Source: Papillibacter cinnamivorans DSM 12816
Lineage (GTDB): Bacteria > Bacillota > Clostridia > Oscillospirales > Oscillospiraceae
Length of the DNA stretch: 64,000 nucleotides
Assembly (NCBI RefSeq): GCF_900176335.1
Contig: NZ_FWXW01000002.1
Location: 124,001-188,000 of the forward strand
Reading direction: 5' to 3'
Part shown: positions 9,734 through 16,845 of the stretch, in pieces
Numbering within the stretch: the first letter of the stretch is position 1
How the letters are laid out: each line of letters opens with the position of its first letter
The notes under the pieces: model-generated
The model's input: only the letters and a program-made list of their open reading frames with translations
Databases searched by the model: none
Told to the model about the DNA's origin: nothing
Made by a program: the position numbers and the translations under genes

Positions 9734-10118
9734 GTGCGTGTAATAACAGACTATTACCCATACATATCAAACTTTCTTCTGAAACTGTGCGGCCACGATG
9801 CGCTCTGCAAGGACCTGACGCAGGATACGTTTGTGAAACGGATCCGGGGGATTGAAAAAAATCGATATTCATGGAAAAGCGTCCTTTTCCACCTGTTTAT
9901 TGGCTGGCGCGAAAAACGGGTATATAGATTATCTGCGAAAAAACAAGTGGATTTGCTATAAATGCGGCGCGGTGCAGGATAAAACGAATCTGTACTGCAC
10001 ATTCTGCGGAGCAAAGATCGGCGATACCTGTGAATGCTGCCGTTCTGCCGTCTGCAGGAAAGACGCGTTCTGCAGAAACTACGGCAGCAAACTTAATCGG
10101 AAGCAGGCGGCGGAATGA
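9734..10118 (+). pseudogene. Frameshifted ECF-like sigma factor with zinc-ribbon tail
   Basis: Two overlapping frames together read as one protein. The first (from GTG 9734) gives TDYYPYISNFLLKLCGHDAL then CKDLTQDTFVKRIRGIE, matching sigma-70 region 2. After a seven-A run at 9855-9861 the sense continues one base out of frame as GKASFSTCLLAGAKNGYIDY and LRKNKW, the sigma region 2.3/2.4-like end. It then runs into a zinc-ribbon segment with repeated CxxC pairs (CYKCG, CTFCG, CECC). Region 4 is absent. A TATAAT lies at 9695-9700. Either a genuine frameshift or a homopolymer sequencing error accounts for it; loss of region 4 argues for decay. The tail overlaps the PAP2 start by ATGA. Confidence 0.65.
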
Positions 10119-10738
10119 ATAAAAAAAATCTCTGGCTGGTGATTGTCCCCCTCATATTATTCGCCATGCTTGCCGTATGTGTGAAAGCGGGCCTTACGGT
10201 GGGCTTCGAAGGCTGGGCTTACAGCGAAACCGTTGAACACATGTCGCCTCTGTATACAGGTATTGTAAAGGCAATCACGCATATTGGGGACTCGGCGGTG
10301 GTGATTGTCTTCTGTCTGCTGCTGATCGCCCTGCCAAAATCGAGAAAAACCATTGCTCTGCCTGTTTCCCTTTCGGTAATCCTGTCGGCGGTGCTGAACA
10401 TCGTTCTGAAAAACCTCTTCGTCAGGCAGCGGCCCGATATCCTGCGGCTGATCAACGAAACAAGCTACAGCTTTCCCAGCGGGCACGCCATGATTAACGC
10501 CACTTTGTACACAATGCTGATTCTTCTGATCTTCCGGTATGTACCTAATAAGCTCCGGAGGCTGGCGCTCTCTTTCCTCTGTCTTGCTCTCACGGCGGCC
10601 ATCGGCTACAGCCGCGTTTATCTGGGCGTTCATTACGCCGGAGATGTCCTGGGCGGCTGGCTGATAGGCTTTGCCGTCTCTCTGCTCGTGTTTAACCTGT
10701 GGAAAGACAAGGTATGGAGCAAAAAGCAGCTTCAATGA
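10115..10738 (+). CDS. PAP2 family phosphatase
   Basis: An integral membrane protein of 207 residues with about six transmembrane segments and the full acid-phosphatase signature: KNLFVRQRP (KxxxxxxRP), FPSGHA (PSGH) and SRVYLGVHYAGD (SRxxxxxHxxxD). Members dephosphorylate lipid pyrophosphates such as undecaprenyl-PP or phosphatidic acid at the outer face of the membrane. The start codon overlaps the stop of the preceding reading frame (ATGA), suggesting translational coupling to what was once a sigma-factor gene. A truncated DedA gene follows 18 bp downstream. Confidence 0.88.
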   Translation: MNKKNLWLVIVPLILFAMLAVCVKAGLTVGFEGWAYSETVEHMSPLYTGIVKAITHIGDSAVVIVFCLLLIALPKSRKTIALPVSLSVILSAVLNIVLKNLFVRQRPDILRLINETSYSFPSGHAMINATLYTMLILLIFRYVPNKLRRLALSFLCLALTAAIGYSRVYLGVHYAGDVLGGWLIGFAVSLLVFNLWKDKVWSKKQLQ

Positions 10739-10756
10739 ATTTGCGGGGTACTGAAG

Positions 10757-11110
10757 ATGCAGGCTTGGATTACCTCTGTGATCAACCAATCCGGGTATAT
10801 CGGGAGCGCGCTGCTGATTGCCCTTGAAAATCTCTTCCCGCCCAGCCCGTCCGAATTGATTCCGACCTTCGGCGGCTTCATGGCAGCCCGGAGGCTTGTT
10901 GTCAGACGGATCCTTCGGAGAAAGGCCCCGAAAAAAGATAAAATCACCCGGGTTGAAACAGGTCCTTTATCCCTTAATCAGCCGGTCACAGCCGTCCGTG
11001 CAGACGCCGGCGCCGGCTTCTCACCGCCAGTTTGCCAATATTTGAAATATCTATTGACTTCTTGCTCTTCCGGTTGTATTCTTATTAAACACACCACTCA
11101 AAAAGTGTAA
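10757..11110 (+). pseudogene. Truncated DedA family membrane protein
   Basis: The first 45 or so residues, ITSVINQSGYIGSALLIALE and NLFPPSPSELIPTFGGFMAA, match the N-terminus of DedA/SNARE-associated proteins, putative undecaprenyl-phosphate or lipid flippases of about 200 residues. The frame then runs into unrelated sequence (RRILRRKAPKKDKITR and beyond) with none of the later DedA helices, and stops at 11110. A deletion joining unrelated DNA is the simplest reading. DedA beside PAP2 is a sensible lipid-carrier pairing, so the ancestor was probably a working two-gene unit. Confidence 0.65.
11054..11082 (+). promoter_or_regulatory. Promoter for zinc-ribbon protein
   Basis: TTGACT (11054-11059), 17-bp spacer, TATTCT (11077-11082), about 50 bp before the start codon at 11131. 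Confidence 0.55.
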
Positions 11111-11130
11111 TCTGATTAAAGAGGTATTTC

Positions 11131-11397
11131 ATGTACAACGACAAAACATTGGTCTGCAAGGATTGCGGACAGGAGTTCATCTTCACCGCCAGAGAACAGG
11201 AATTCTACGCGGAAAAAGGCTTCACAAATGAACCGCAGCGCTGCAAAACCTGCCGCGACGCTCGCAAAGGCATCTCCCGGGGAGCCTCCCGCCAGATGTA
11301 CGACGCGGTATGCGCGGAATGCGGAAAACCCTGCAAGGTTCCTTTCGAGCCGCGCAATGACCGCCCTGTGTACTGCAGCGACTGCTTCAGGAAATAA
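11131..11397 (+). CDS. Zinc-ribbon protein with CxxC-x17-CxxC motif
   Basis: A small protein of 88 residues holding two metal-binding modules. The first is CKDCGQEFIFTAREQEFYA ending in CKTC; the second is CAECGKPCKVPF ending in YCSDCF, the spacing seen in the CxxC-x17-CxxC domain common in Clostridia. These proteins probably bind one or two zinc ions and may act on nucleic acids or as regulators, but no role is established. AGAGGT lies just before ATG 11131. Monocistronic: it has its own promoter and tandem terminators. Confidence 0.85.
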   Translation: MYNDKTLVCKDCGQEFIFTAREQEFYAEKGFTNEPQRCKTCRDARKGISRGASRQMYDAVCAECGKPCKVPFEPRNDRPVYCSDCFRK

Positions 11398-11413
11398 ACT
11401 GCGACCGGCCAAG

Positions 11414-11484
11414 TGCGCCCCTGTAGGGGCGCCTTTTGGTGCGTCTGAAAATCCCGCCGTGGCATTGCCCGGCGGGATTTTTTT
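11414..11484 (+). terminator. Two tandem intrinsic terminators
   Basis: Hairpin 1 is GCGCCCC-TGTA-GGGGCGC followed by CTTTT. Hairpin 2 pairs AATCCCGCC (11450-11458) with GGCGGGATT (11471-11479) and is followed by TTTT. Confidence 0.8.
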
Positions 11485-11552
11485 GCGTTTTTCACTCCTT
11501 TTTCCATTTCTCAGGTCATTTTCATAAATAACATGTTTTATCTCCTGCCGTA

Positions 11553-11603
11553 TTGACTTTCCCAGGGTGCCGTGCTATCATGTTTATAGTGTATATACAC
11601 TAT
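11553..11603 (+). promoter_or_regulatory. Promoter and palindromic operator for the OYE-like genes
   Basis: TTGACT (11553-11558), 17-bp spacer and TATCAT (11576-11581) form the promoter. Immediately downstream, at about +1, lies the perfect 18-bp palindrome ATAGTGTAT-ATACACTAT (11586-11603). A dimeric repressor there would block initiation. No regulator gene is adjacent. Confidence 0.7.
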
Positions 11604-11639
11604 TTATGCTCCATGCGTTTACCGAAGGAGGGTTTCTGC

Positions 11640-12677
11640 ATGTATCAGGTTTTGGAACCGTTTCAGCTGAATGGTCTCCTGCTGAAAAACAGGATTGCCC
11701 GCTCCGCAACCTATTCCTATATGCACAATACGGACGGCTATGTCGGCGGCGATGAAATCGGAATATTCGAGACTTTGGCAAAAAACCAGATCGGGCTAAT
11801 CCTCTCGGGACAGCTTTACGTCAATCCGGATGGGAAAATTTCCGATGAGGAGCCGGGCCTGGATGACGACGCATTTCTTCCCCGCCTGCGGGAGCTGACG
11901 CGGGCGGTGCATTCCCATGGAGCCAAAACGATTGCACAGATCAATCATGCCGGAGCAAGGTCGAATTTGCACGTACCCCTTTCCCCTTCTGAAATCAAGC
12001 TTGCGGACGGCCGGGTGACAATGGAATTGACCGCGGAGGAAATCCGGCGTATTGAAGAGGATTTTGTCTCGGCAGCCTTCCGGGCAAAGGAAGCGGGATT
12101 TGACGGCGTCCAGGTGCATGCGGCGCATGGGTATCTGCTTACCGAGTTTCTCTCCCCCGCTTCCAACAGCCGCTCTGATTTATATGGCGGTTCCCTGGAG
12201 AATCGTTTCCGCATTGTTAAGGAAATCCTGTCTGGCATACGGGACAAATGCGGAATGGATTTTCCCGTATTCGTCAAGATCAACAGCAACCGGGAAGACG
12301 ATGCCGCCTATGAAGCGGAACTTGGGTATTTTCTGAATGAATTCAAGGCCTTTGGAGTGACGGCGGTGGAACTGAGCGGATACGAATGGAGAGCCCATAA
12401 GGCGGACGAACGGAACTATTATCTCCGCCGGGCGGCCGAAATGAGGCGGCTCGCGGATATTCCAATCATGCTGGTGGGCGGCGTGCGCACGCTGAAGGAC
12501 ATGGAACAGGTCATTGAATCCGGGATCGACATGGTATCCCTCTGCCGGCCTCTCATTTGCGAACCGGACTTGATTCCCAAGCTCGCCGCAGGCCAGGAAA
12601 AAGCCCGGTGCATCAGTTGCAGCAAGTGCTTCGGGCTCTATACCCAAACAGGCAAACGGTGCGCCTTGCACGCCTGA
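11640..12677 (+). CDS. NADH:flavin oxidoreductase, Old Yellow Enzyme family (copy 1)
   Basis: 345 residues forming the FMN-binding TIM barrel of the Old Yellow Enzyme family. Landmarks are the opening YQVLEPFQLNGLLLKNRI, AQINHAGARS (near 90), VQVHAAHGYLLTEFLSP (near 155), NRFRIVKEIL and VGGVRTLKDME. The C-terminus ends soon after CISCSKCFGLYTQTGKRC, the cysteine cluster that in larger relatives (2-enoate and 2,4-dienoyl-CoA reductases) binds an iron-sulfur cluster before an NAD domain; here that domain is absent. It probably reduces activated alkenes or aldehydes using an external reductase. GAAGGAGG sets the start at ATG 11640, not the upstream ATG at 11553. It heads a probable two-gene unit with a paralogue. 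Confidence 0.88.
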   Translation: MYQVLEPFQLNGLLLKNRIARSATYSYMHNTDGYVGGDEIGIFETLAKNQIGLILSGQLYVNPDGKISDEEPGLDDDAFLPRLRELTRAVHSHGAKTIAQINHAGARSNLHVPLSPSEIKLADGRVTMELTAEEIRRIEEDFVSAAFRAKEAGFDGVQVHAAHGYLLTEFLSPASNSRSDLYGGSLENRFRIVKEILSGIRDKCGMDFPVFVKINSNREDDAAYEAELGYFLNEFKAFGVTAVELSGYEWRAHKADERNYYLRRAAEMRRLADIPIMLVGGVRTLKDMEQVIESGIDMVSLCRPLICEPDLIPKLAAGQEKARCISCSKCFGLYTQTGKRCALHA

Positions 12678-12732
12678 CGGCGGATCGCTCAGAAAAGAAA
12701 AGAATTATAATATATATCGGGAGGTAATATCC

Positions 12733-13797
12733 ATGAGCAAGGTCTTTGACCCCATGGAACTGAAAAACATCCGGCTGAAAAACAGGATCGTCCGCTCGGC
12801 GACCGTGGATCCCTTCGGAAACAAGGGCGGGACAGTCTCGGACGCCCAGGTGGAGCTCTACAGAACCCTGGCGGAAAACAATGTGGGCCTCATTATAGCC
12901 GCCCAGAGCGGCGTTGCAGACGCCGGCAGGATTTCCGATGATCAGAACCTGATATCCCGGGACAGCTTCATCGACAGTCACCGCCGCCTGACGGACGCGG
13001 TGCACAAAGCGGGCTCCAAAATCATCCTTCAGATCAGTCACTGCGGCGCCGGAGCCATGAGCATAGACGGCAATCCCCCAATGGCCCCGTCGGATGTTCC
13101 CTACCCCGGCTCCAAGGTGATCCCCCGCCCCCTCGCCGTTGCCGAAATCGAGGAGATCATCGGGCAGTTCATCGCGGCCGCCGTGCGGGCAAAGGCCGCC
13201 GGATACGACGGCGTGCAGGTCCACGGGGCTCATGGCTATCTTCTTTCCTCGTTCATCAATCCCGTACAGAACAAACGCACCGACGAATACGGCGGCGGCA
13301 TCGAAAACCGCTTTAAAATGGCGGAAAAAGTGATTCGGGGCATCGTGAATGAGCTTGGCCCGGACTATCCCGTCCTTCTGAAAATCAACTCCAACATCGA
13401 GGAAAACGACGAGACGTATTACTCCGATCTGGTCTATGTGGCAAAAACCTGCAAATCCCTGGGCGTCTCGGCCATAGAGTACAGCGGATACAATTTCACC
13501 CCCCTGGGCCGGAAGGGGCTCCACAATTATTATATGGACCGGGTCTCCGCTCTGCGGCGCGAAGTGGACCTTCCGGTCATCCTGGTGGGCGGAGTCCGGA
13601 GCCTTCAGGATATGGACGCAGTCCTCTCCTCCGGCATCGATATGGTCTCCCTTTCCCGGCCCTTTATCTGCGAGCCCGATCTTGTGACCAGGCTTAGAAA
13701 TGGTCAGGAAAAGGCAACATGTATCAGCTGCAGTAAATGCTTCTATCTGTATTATAAAGAAGGCAGAAGATGCGTTTTCCACGAGGCGAAAAGCTGA
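12733..13797 (+). CDS. NADH:flavin oxidoreductase, Old Yellow Enzyme family (copy 2)
   Basis: 354 residues, a clear paralogue of the preceding gene: the same opening (FDPMELKNIRLKNRIVRSAT), LQISHCGAGA in place of AQINHAGARS, VQVHGAHGYLLSSFINP, VGGVRSLQDMD, and the same terminal cysteine cluster CISCSKCFYLYYKEGRRC. Like copy 1 it stops after the barrel and cysteines, so it lacks the flavin/NAD reductase domain of full-length enoate reductases. GGGAGGT precedes ATG 12733. The 55-bp gap contains TATAAT but no good -35, so co-transcription with copy 1 is more likely than an independent promoter. Tandem duplication followed by divergence is the simplest history. Confidence 0.88.
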   Translation: MSKVFDPMELKNIRLKNRIVRSATVDPFGNKGGTVSDAQVELYRTLAENNVGLIIAAQSGVADAGRISDDQNLISRDSFIDSHRRLTDAVHKAGSKIILQISHCGAGAMSIDGNPPMAPSDVPYPGSKVIPRPLAVAEIEEIIGQFIAAAVRAKAAGYDGVQVHGAHGYLLSSFINPVQNKRTDEYGGGIENRFKMAEKVIRGIVNELGPDYPVLLKINSNIEENDETYYSDLVYVAKTCKSLGVSAIEYSGYNFTPLGRKGLHNYYMDRVSALRREVDLPVILVGGVRSLQDMDAVLSSGIDMVSLSRPFICEPDLVTRLRNGQEKATCISCSKCFYLYYKEGRRCVFHEAKS

Positions 13798-13807
13798 ATT
13801 CAGCAAA

Positions 13808-13842
13808 AAGCGGCTCCCGCGCCGAAGGCGCGGGAGCCGCTT
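13808..13842. terminator. Terminator hairpin between convergent genes
   Basis: AAGCGGCTCCCGCGCC-GAA-GGCGCGGGAGCCGCTT. The minus-strand side ends in a T-run (nitroreductase); the plus side is followed by TTAATATTT (OYE-like genes). Confidence 0.8.
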
Positions 13843-13899
13843 AATATTTAAAGCTCATCGTTTTCCCACTGTGAAAAAGAGTATTCCTCTTTCAACGGG

Positions 13900-14559
13900 T
13901 TAAAATCCCGCCCAGACGGTGACCTCGTCCACCTCGGCGCGGCGGCTTTTCAGGCGGTTTGCCGGAAAAGCCGGGTCGGGATAACCCAGGGCGATGCCGA
14001 TAACCGGTTCCCTGTCCTCCGGCAGTCCCGTGTGCTTTCGGATCACGTCCGTGTATAAAACCCCCTGGGCTTCGATGCACGTTCCCAGACCCAGATCCTC
14101 GGCCGCGAGGCAGATGGTCTGGGACAGCGCTCCGATGTCGTGGATCGGCCAGGTTTCGCCCCTGAGAGATTTGCTTACTGAAAGGATGATGGCGACGGGC
14201 GCGTCAAAAAACCGGAAGCCCCGCAGCAGCCATTCTTTTCTCTTCGCCTTGTCCTCTCTCTGAATGTCCATGAGGCCGAACAGCTCGATGGCAAGCTCCA
14301 CCCTCCGCCGCTGGTACGCCTCCGGAAGCTCCGGATGTTTGGCCGCGGGAGCGCCCGACAGCACATTTTCCACGTTGTCCCGCCGGATGCCTTCCAGAGG
14401 TGCTCCCGTCACCGCCGCAATATGCCAGGGCTGCATATTTTCCGCGGAAGGCGCCCGCAGGGCGGTCTCCAGGATCTGCCGGACGACCTCCCGGGGTACG
14501 GGCTTTGCCAGATATCCGCGGATGCTTTTCCGGCTCAGGATTGCGTCTTTTGTTTCCAT
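13900..14559 (-). CDS. Nitroreductase family protein
   Basis: 219 residues of the FMN-dependent nitroreductase fold. The N-terminal AILSRKSIRGYLAKPVP holds the RRSxRxF-like FMN phosphate site. Later come ETALRAPSAENMQPWHI (flavin contact), DIGALSQTICLAAEDLGLGT (dimer and flavin-binding helix) and IGIALGYPDP. These enzymes reduce nitroaromatics, quinones or flavins with NAD(P)H; the substrate is unknown. It has its own promoter (14616-14645). It sits beside two Old Yellow Enzyme-like genes on the opposite strand, so this locus is rich in flavin reductases. Confidence 0.88.
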   Translation of the reverse strand: METKDAILSRKSIRGYLAKPVPREVVRQILETALRAPSAENMQPWHIAAVTGAPLEGIRRDNVENVLSGAPAAKHPELPEAYQRRRVELAIELFGLMDIQREDKAKRKEWLLRGFRFFDAPVAIILSVSKSLRGETWPIHDIGALSQTICLAAEDLGLGTCIEAQGVLYTDVIRKHTGLPEDREPVIGIALGYPDPAFPANRLKSRRAEVDEVTVWAGF

Positions 14560-14615
14560 AGGTTCCTCCCCTTGTTTTCCGCCCCCGTTCCACCGGGGCC
14601 GTGCTGAATGAGCCT

Positions 14616-14645
14616 ATTGTACCCTGAAACCACGCTTTTTGTCAA
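14616..14645 (-). promoter_or_regulatory. Promoter for nitroreductase
   Basis: Minus strand TTGACA (14640-14645), 18-bp spacer, TACAAT (14616-14621), about 55 bp before the start codon. Confidence 0.7.
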
Positions 14646-14673
14646 AGTCTTCCGCAAAGGCGCCATTCAAAAA

Positions 14674-14792
14674 GGGGCTGATGCATGATTCGCAAAATGC
14701 ACCAAAATACTGACATTTTAGAGGTATCCCCCCGCCAATGGCGGGGGGATACCTCTAAAAATTGTGAAATATGTGCATTTTGCAACAGCCCC
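14674..14792. repeat. MITE-like nested palindrome, about 119 bp
   Basis: The ends are inverted: GGGGCTG (14674-14680) and CAGCCCC (14786-14792). Further in, GCAAAATGCAC pairs with GTGCATTTTGC. The core is a near-perfect hairpin with GAGGTATCCCCCCGCC and GGCGGGGGGATACCTC around AATGG. There is no coding capacity. Nested terminal and internal inverted repeats in a short non-coding unit fit a miniature inverted-repeat element. It lies between the histidine kinase stop and the nitroreductase promoter and may also end the kinase operon transcript. Confidence 0.6.
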
Positions 14793-14802
14793 TCAACTGT
14801 GC

Positions 14803-16086
14803 TTACTTTGCGTTTTTCAGGAGAAATCGGATGGTGAGACCACCCTGATCGCCGCTTTCCGCCCAGATGGTGCCCCCGTGATTTTCCACGATAGTCCTGC
14901 AGATGGACAGGCCCAGGCCCGCCACCCGCCTGCTGGCATCCGAAGTGTAGAAGGGCTCGAAAATCTTTTCCAGATGCTCCTTCCCCACTCCGGGCCCGTT
15001 GTCGGAAACGGAAAACAGCGTGCTGCCGTCCTTCTCTTCGCAAAGCACCGCGATTTCCGGTTCGGCTGACGCTGCGTATTTGATGCTGTTTCCGATAAGA
15101 TTGCCGAACACTCGGCTGATCTTCGGAAGATCCACCTCCAGAAGGCTACCGGGACAGGAGCAGGTGACGGAAAACCGGATGCCCAAAGAGGAAAGCTCGT
15201 CCCGGTATTCCTCCTCCGTTCTGGCGCAAAGTTGCCCCGCCGTGATGCGCTTGAGGCTCAGTGCAGGCTCCATGCTGAAGCTGATATAGTCGTCAAACTC
15301 CTCCACCAGTTCCTGGATTCTTCTGGATTTGGCGTAAATCGTCCGCAGATAGCTGTCGAATCTCTCCTTGGAAATGTTTTCGTTCTGCAGCCTCTCGGCG
15401 TATCCCATCACCGAGGTGAGGGGAGTTTTGATATCATGGGAGATGGAGGCGATGATCCGGTACTGCAGCTGCTTTTCCCGGTCCAAAGAATCCGCCAGCT
15501 CCGCGAACCCGTTCTGCAGAAGCCCGATTTCGTCCTTTCGGGCGGTCCGGGTGGGCTTGATTCCCAGCTTGTAAAGCTCCATGTTCCGCTGCAGGCCCAC
15601 CAGGGGGCGCACCGTGTTCATATATAAAAAAAGATTTAAAAGAAACAAAGTAATCGCAATGATAATGATTTCCGCAATCAGCAGCTCCGTCACCAGATTG
15701 ATGGAAGATAAAAACCCCAGAGAAATCGGGCGCGTCACCTCCAGCAGCAGCTCCTCCGCCCCTTCCGAAAACGTGGCTGCGGCGGTCACATCGAAGGCAA
15801 TCCTCTTTTTCTCGCCGGTTTCGAAAATCAAGTCCCCCGAAAGCGACTTGACTTTGAACACGTATTCGCTGTCCCCGGCCAGGTTGGAGAGCGTCTCCCG
15901 GTAGTCGGCGTCGTCTTCCAGCCCCCTGGCGATATCGAAAACCTCCACGGACAGCGTCTGGTAGTTTTCCCGGTTTTCCGCCGCGATGCTCCCGGAAAAT
16001 TTCAGGTTGTAGTACAGGCCGATGAACAGGATGTTGAAAATGAAGAAAACCAGAATGTAGAGGGGAATTTTAAACTGGATGCTCAT
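14803..16086 (-). CDS. Sensor histidine kinase
   Basis: 427 residues. Two transmembrane helices (about 8-30 and 128-155) flank an extracytoplasmic sensor domain of about 100 residues. A HAMP-like linker follows, then the HisKA dimerisation helix with SISHDIKTPLTSVMGY (phospho-acceptor His), and an HATPase_c domain with N box NLIGNSIKYA, G1 DNGPGVG and G2 GLGLSI, so the kinase looks complete. The start overlaps the regulator stop by four bases (ATGA), coupling their translation. As last gene of the MMPL/heptad/RR/HK operon it probably senses an envelope signal and controls the export genes ahead of it. Confidence 0.92.
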   Translation of the reverse strand: MSIQFKIPLYILVFFIFNILFIGLYYNLKFSGSIAAENRENYQTLSVEVFDIARGLEDDADYRETLSNLAGDSEYVFKVKSLSGDLIFETGEKKRIAFDVTAAATFSEGAEELLLEVTRPISLGFLSSINLVTELLIAEIIIIAITLFLLNLFLYMNTVRPLVGLQRNMELYKLGIKPTRTARKDEIGLLQNGFAELADSLDREKQLQYRIIASISHDIKTPLTSVMGYAERLQNENISKERFDSYLRTIYAKSRRIQELVEEFDDYISFSMEPALSLKRITAGQLCARTEEEYRDELSSLGIRFSVTCSCPGSLLEVDLPKISRVFGNLIGNSIKYAASAEPEIAVLCEEKDGSTLFSVSDNGPGVGKEHLEKIFEPFYTSDASRRVAGLGLSICRTIVENHGGTIWAESGDQGGLTIRFLLKNAK

Positions 16087-16772
16087 GCCGCCCCTCCCGC
16101 CGGATTTACCAGCTTATACCCCACTCCCCAGACCGTCCGGATATACGCTCCGCCCTCTCCCAGCTTGTCCCGCAGGTTTTTGATGTTTACCGTCACCGTT
16201 CCCACGTCGCCGAATTCTCCGCCCCATACGGCGTCGAAAATCTGCTCCCTGGAAAGGACCCGTCCCGCGTTCTCGCACAGGCAGAGCAGCACCTGGAATT
16301 CCCGGGTGGAAAGCTCCACCGGCTTGCTCCGGAAGAACGCCTCGTAGCTGTCCCGGTACAATTCCAGCTCGCCCACCTGGAGCTTTTCCTGCCGGGCCCG
16401 GGTGCTTCTCGCCTCCCGGCGCAGATGGGCCTTCACCCGGGCCACCAGTTCCTCCACCACGAAGGGCTTTGTGATATAGTCGTCTCCTCCCATCTCAAAG
16501 CCCAGAAGGGTGTCGAACACCCGGTTTTTTGCGGTGACGAACACAATGGGGCAGCTCACGTTTTCCCGGATCCGTCTGCACACCCCCAGGCCGTCCGTTT
16601 TTGGCATCATGATGTCCAGCAGGATCAATGAAATATCCCGGTTTGAAGAGAGAAGCCGGAGAGCCTCCTCCCCGTCGTAGGCAATCAGCGTCTCAAAGCC
16701 TTCGTCCGAAAGTGCGTCCGAAATCAAATCGGCGATTTCCCGCTCGTCATCCACCACCAGAATCTTCTGCAT
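16083..16772 (-). CDS. OmpR-family response regulator
   Basis: About 229 residues. The receiver domain has the acidic pair in ILVVDDERE, the phospho-acceptor Asp in LILLDIMMPKTDG and the conserved Lys in FVTAKN. The C-terminal winged helix ends VRTVWGVGYKLVNP, the OmpR/PhoB DNA-binding signature. ATG 16772 is preferred over ATG 16778 because the G-rich ribosome site abuts the earlier codon and lies about 7 nt from the later one. It is translationally coupled to the kinase and follows the export genes after a 73-bp gap. Confidence 0.92.
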   Translation of the reverse strand: MQKILVVDDEREIADLISDALSDEGFETLIAYDGEEALRLLSSNRDISLILLDIMMPKTDGLGVCRRIRENVSCPIVFVTAKNRVFDTLLGFEMGGDDYITKPFVVEELVARVKAHLRREARSTRARQEKLQVGELELYRDSYEAFFRSKPVELSTREFQVLLCLCENAGRVLSREQIFDAVWGGEFGDVGTVTVNIKNLRDKLGEGGAYIRTVWGVGYKLVNPAGGAA

Positions 16773-16845
16773 TTCCATCCCCCCCGCCGGACGCTCCGGC
16801 CCGATTTATGCCTGGTTCAGTAATCCCCTATGGCTGAGATTCATA

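Noticed and set aside
13808-13842. Perfect hairpin as a mobile palindrome
   Set aside because: It has a T-run on the nitroreductase side and sits between convergent genes; an ordinary terminator explains it.
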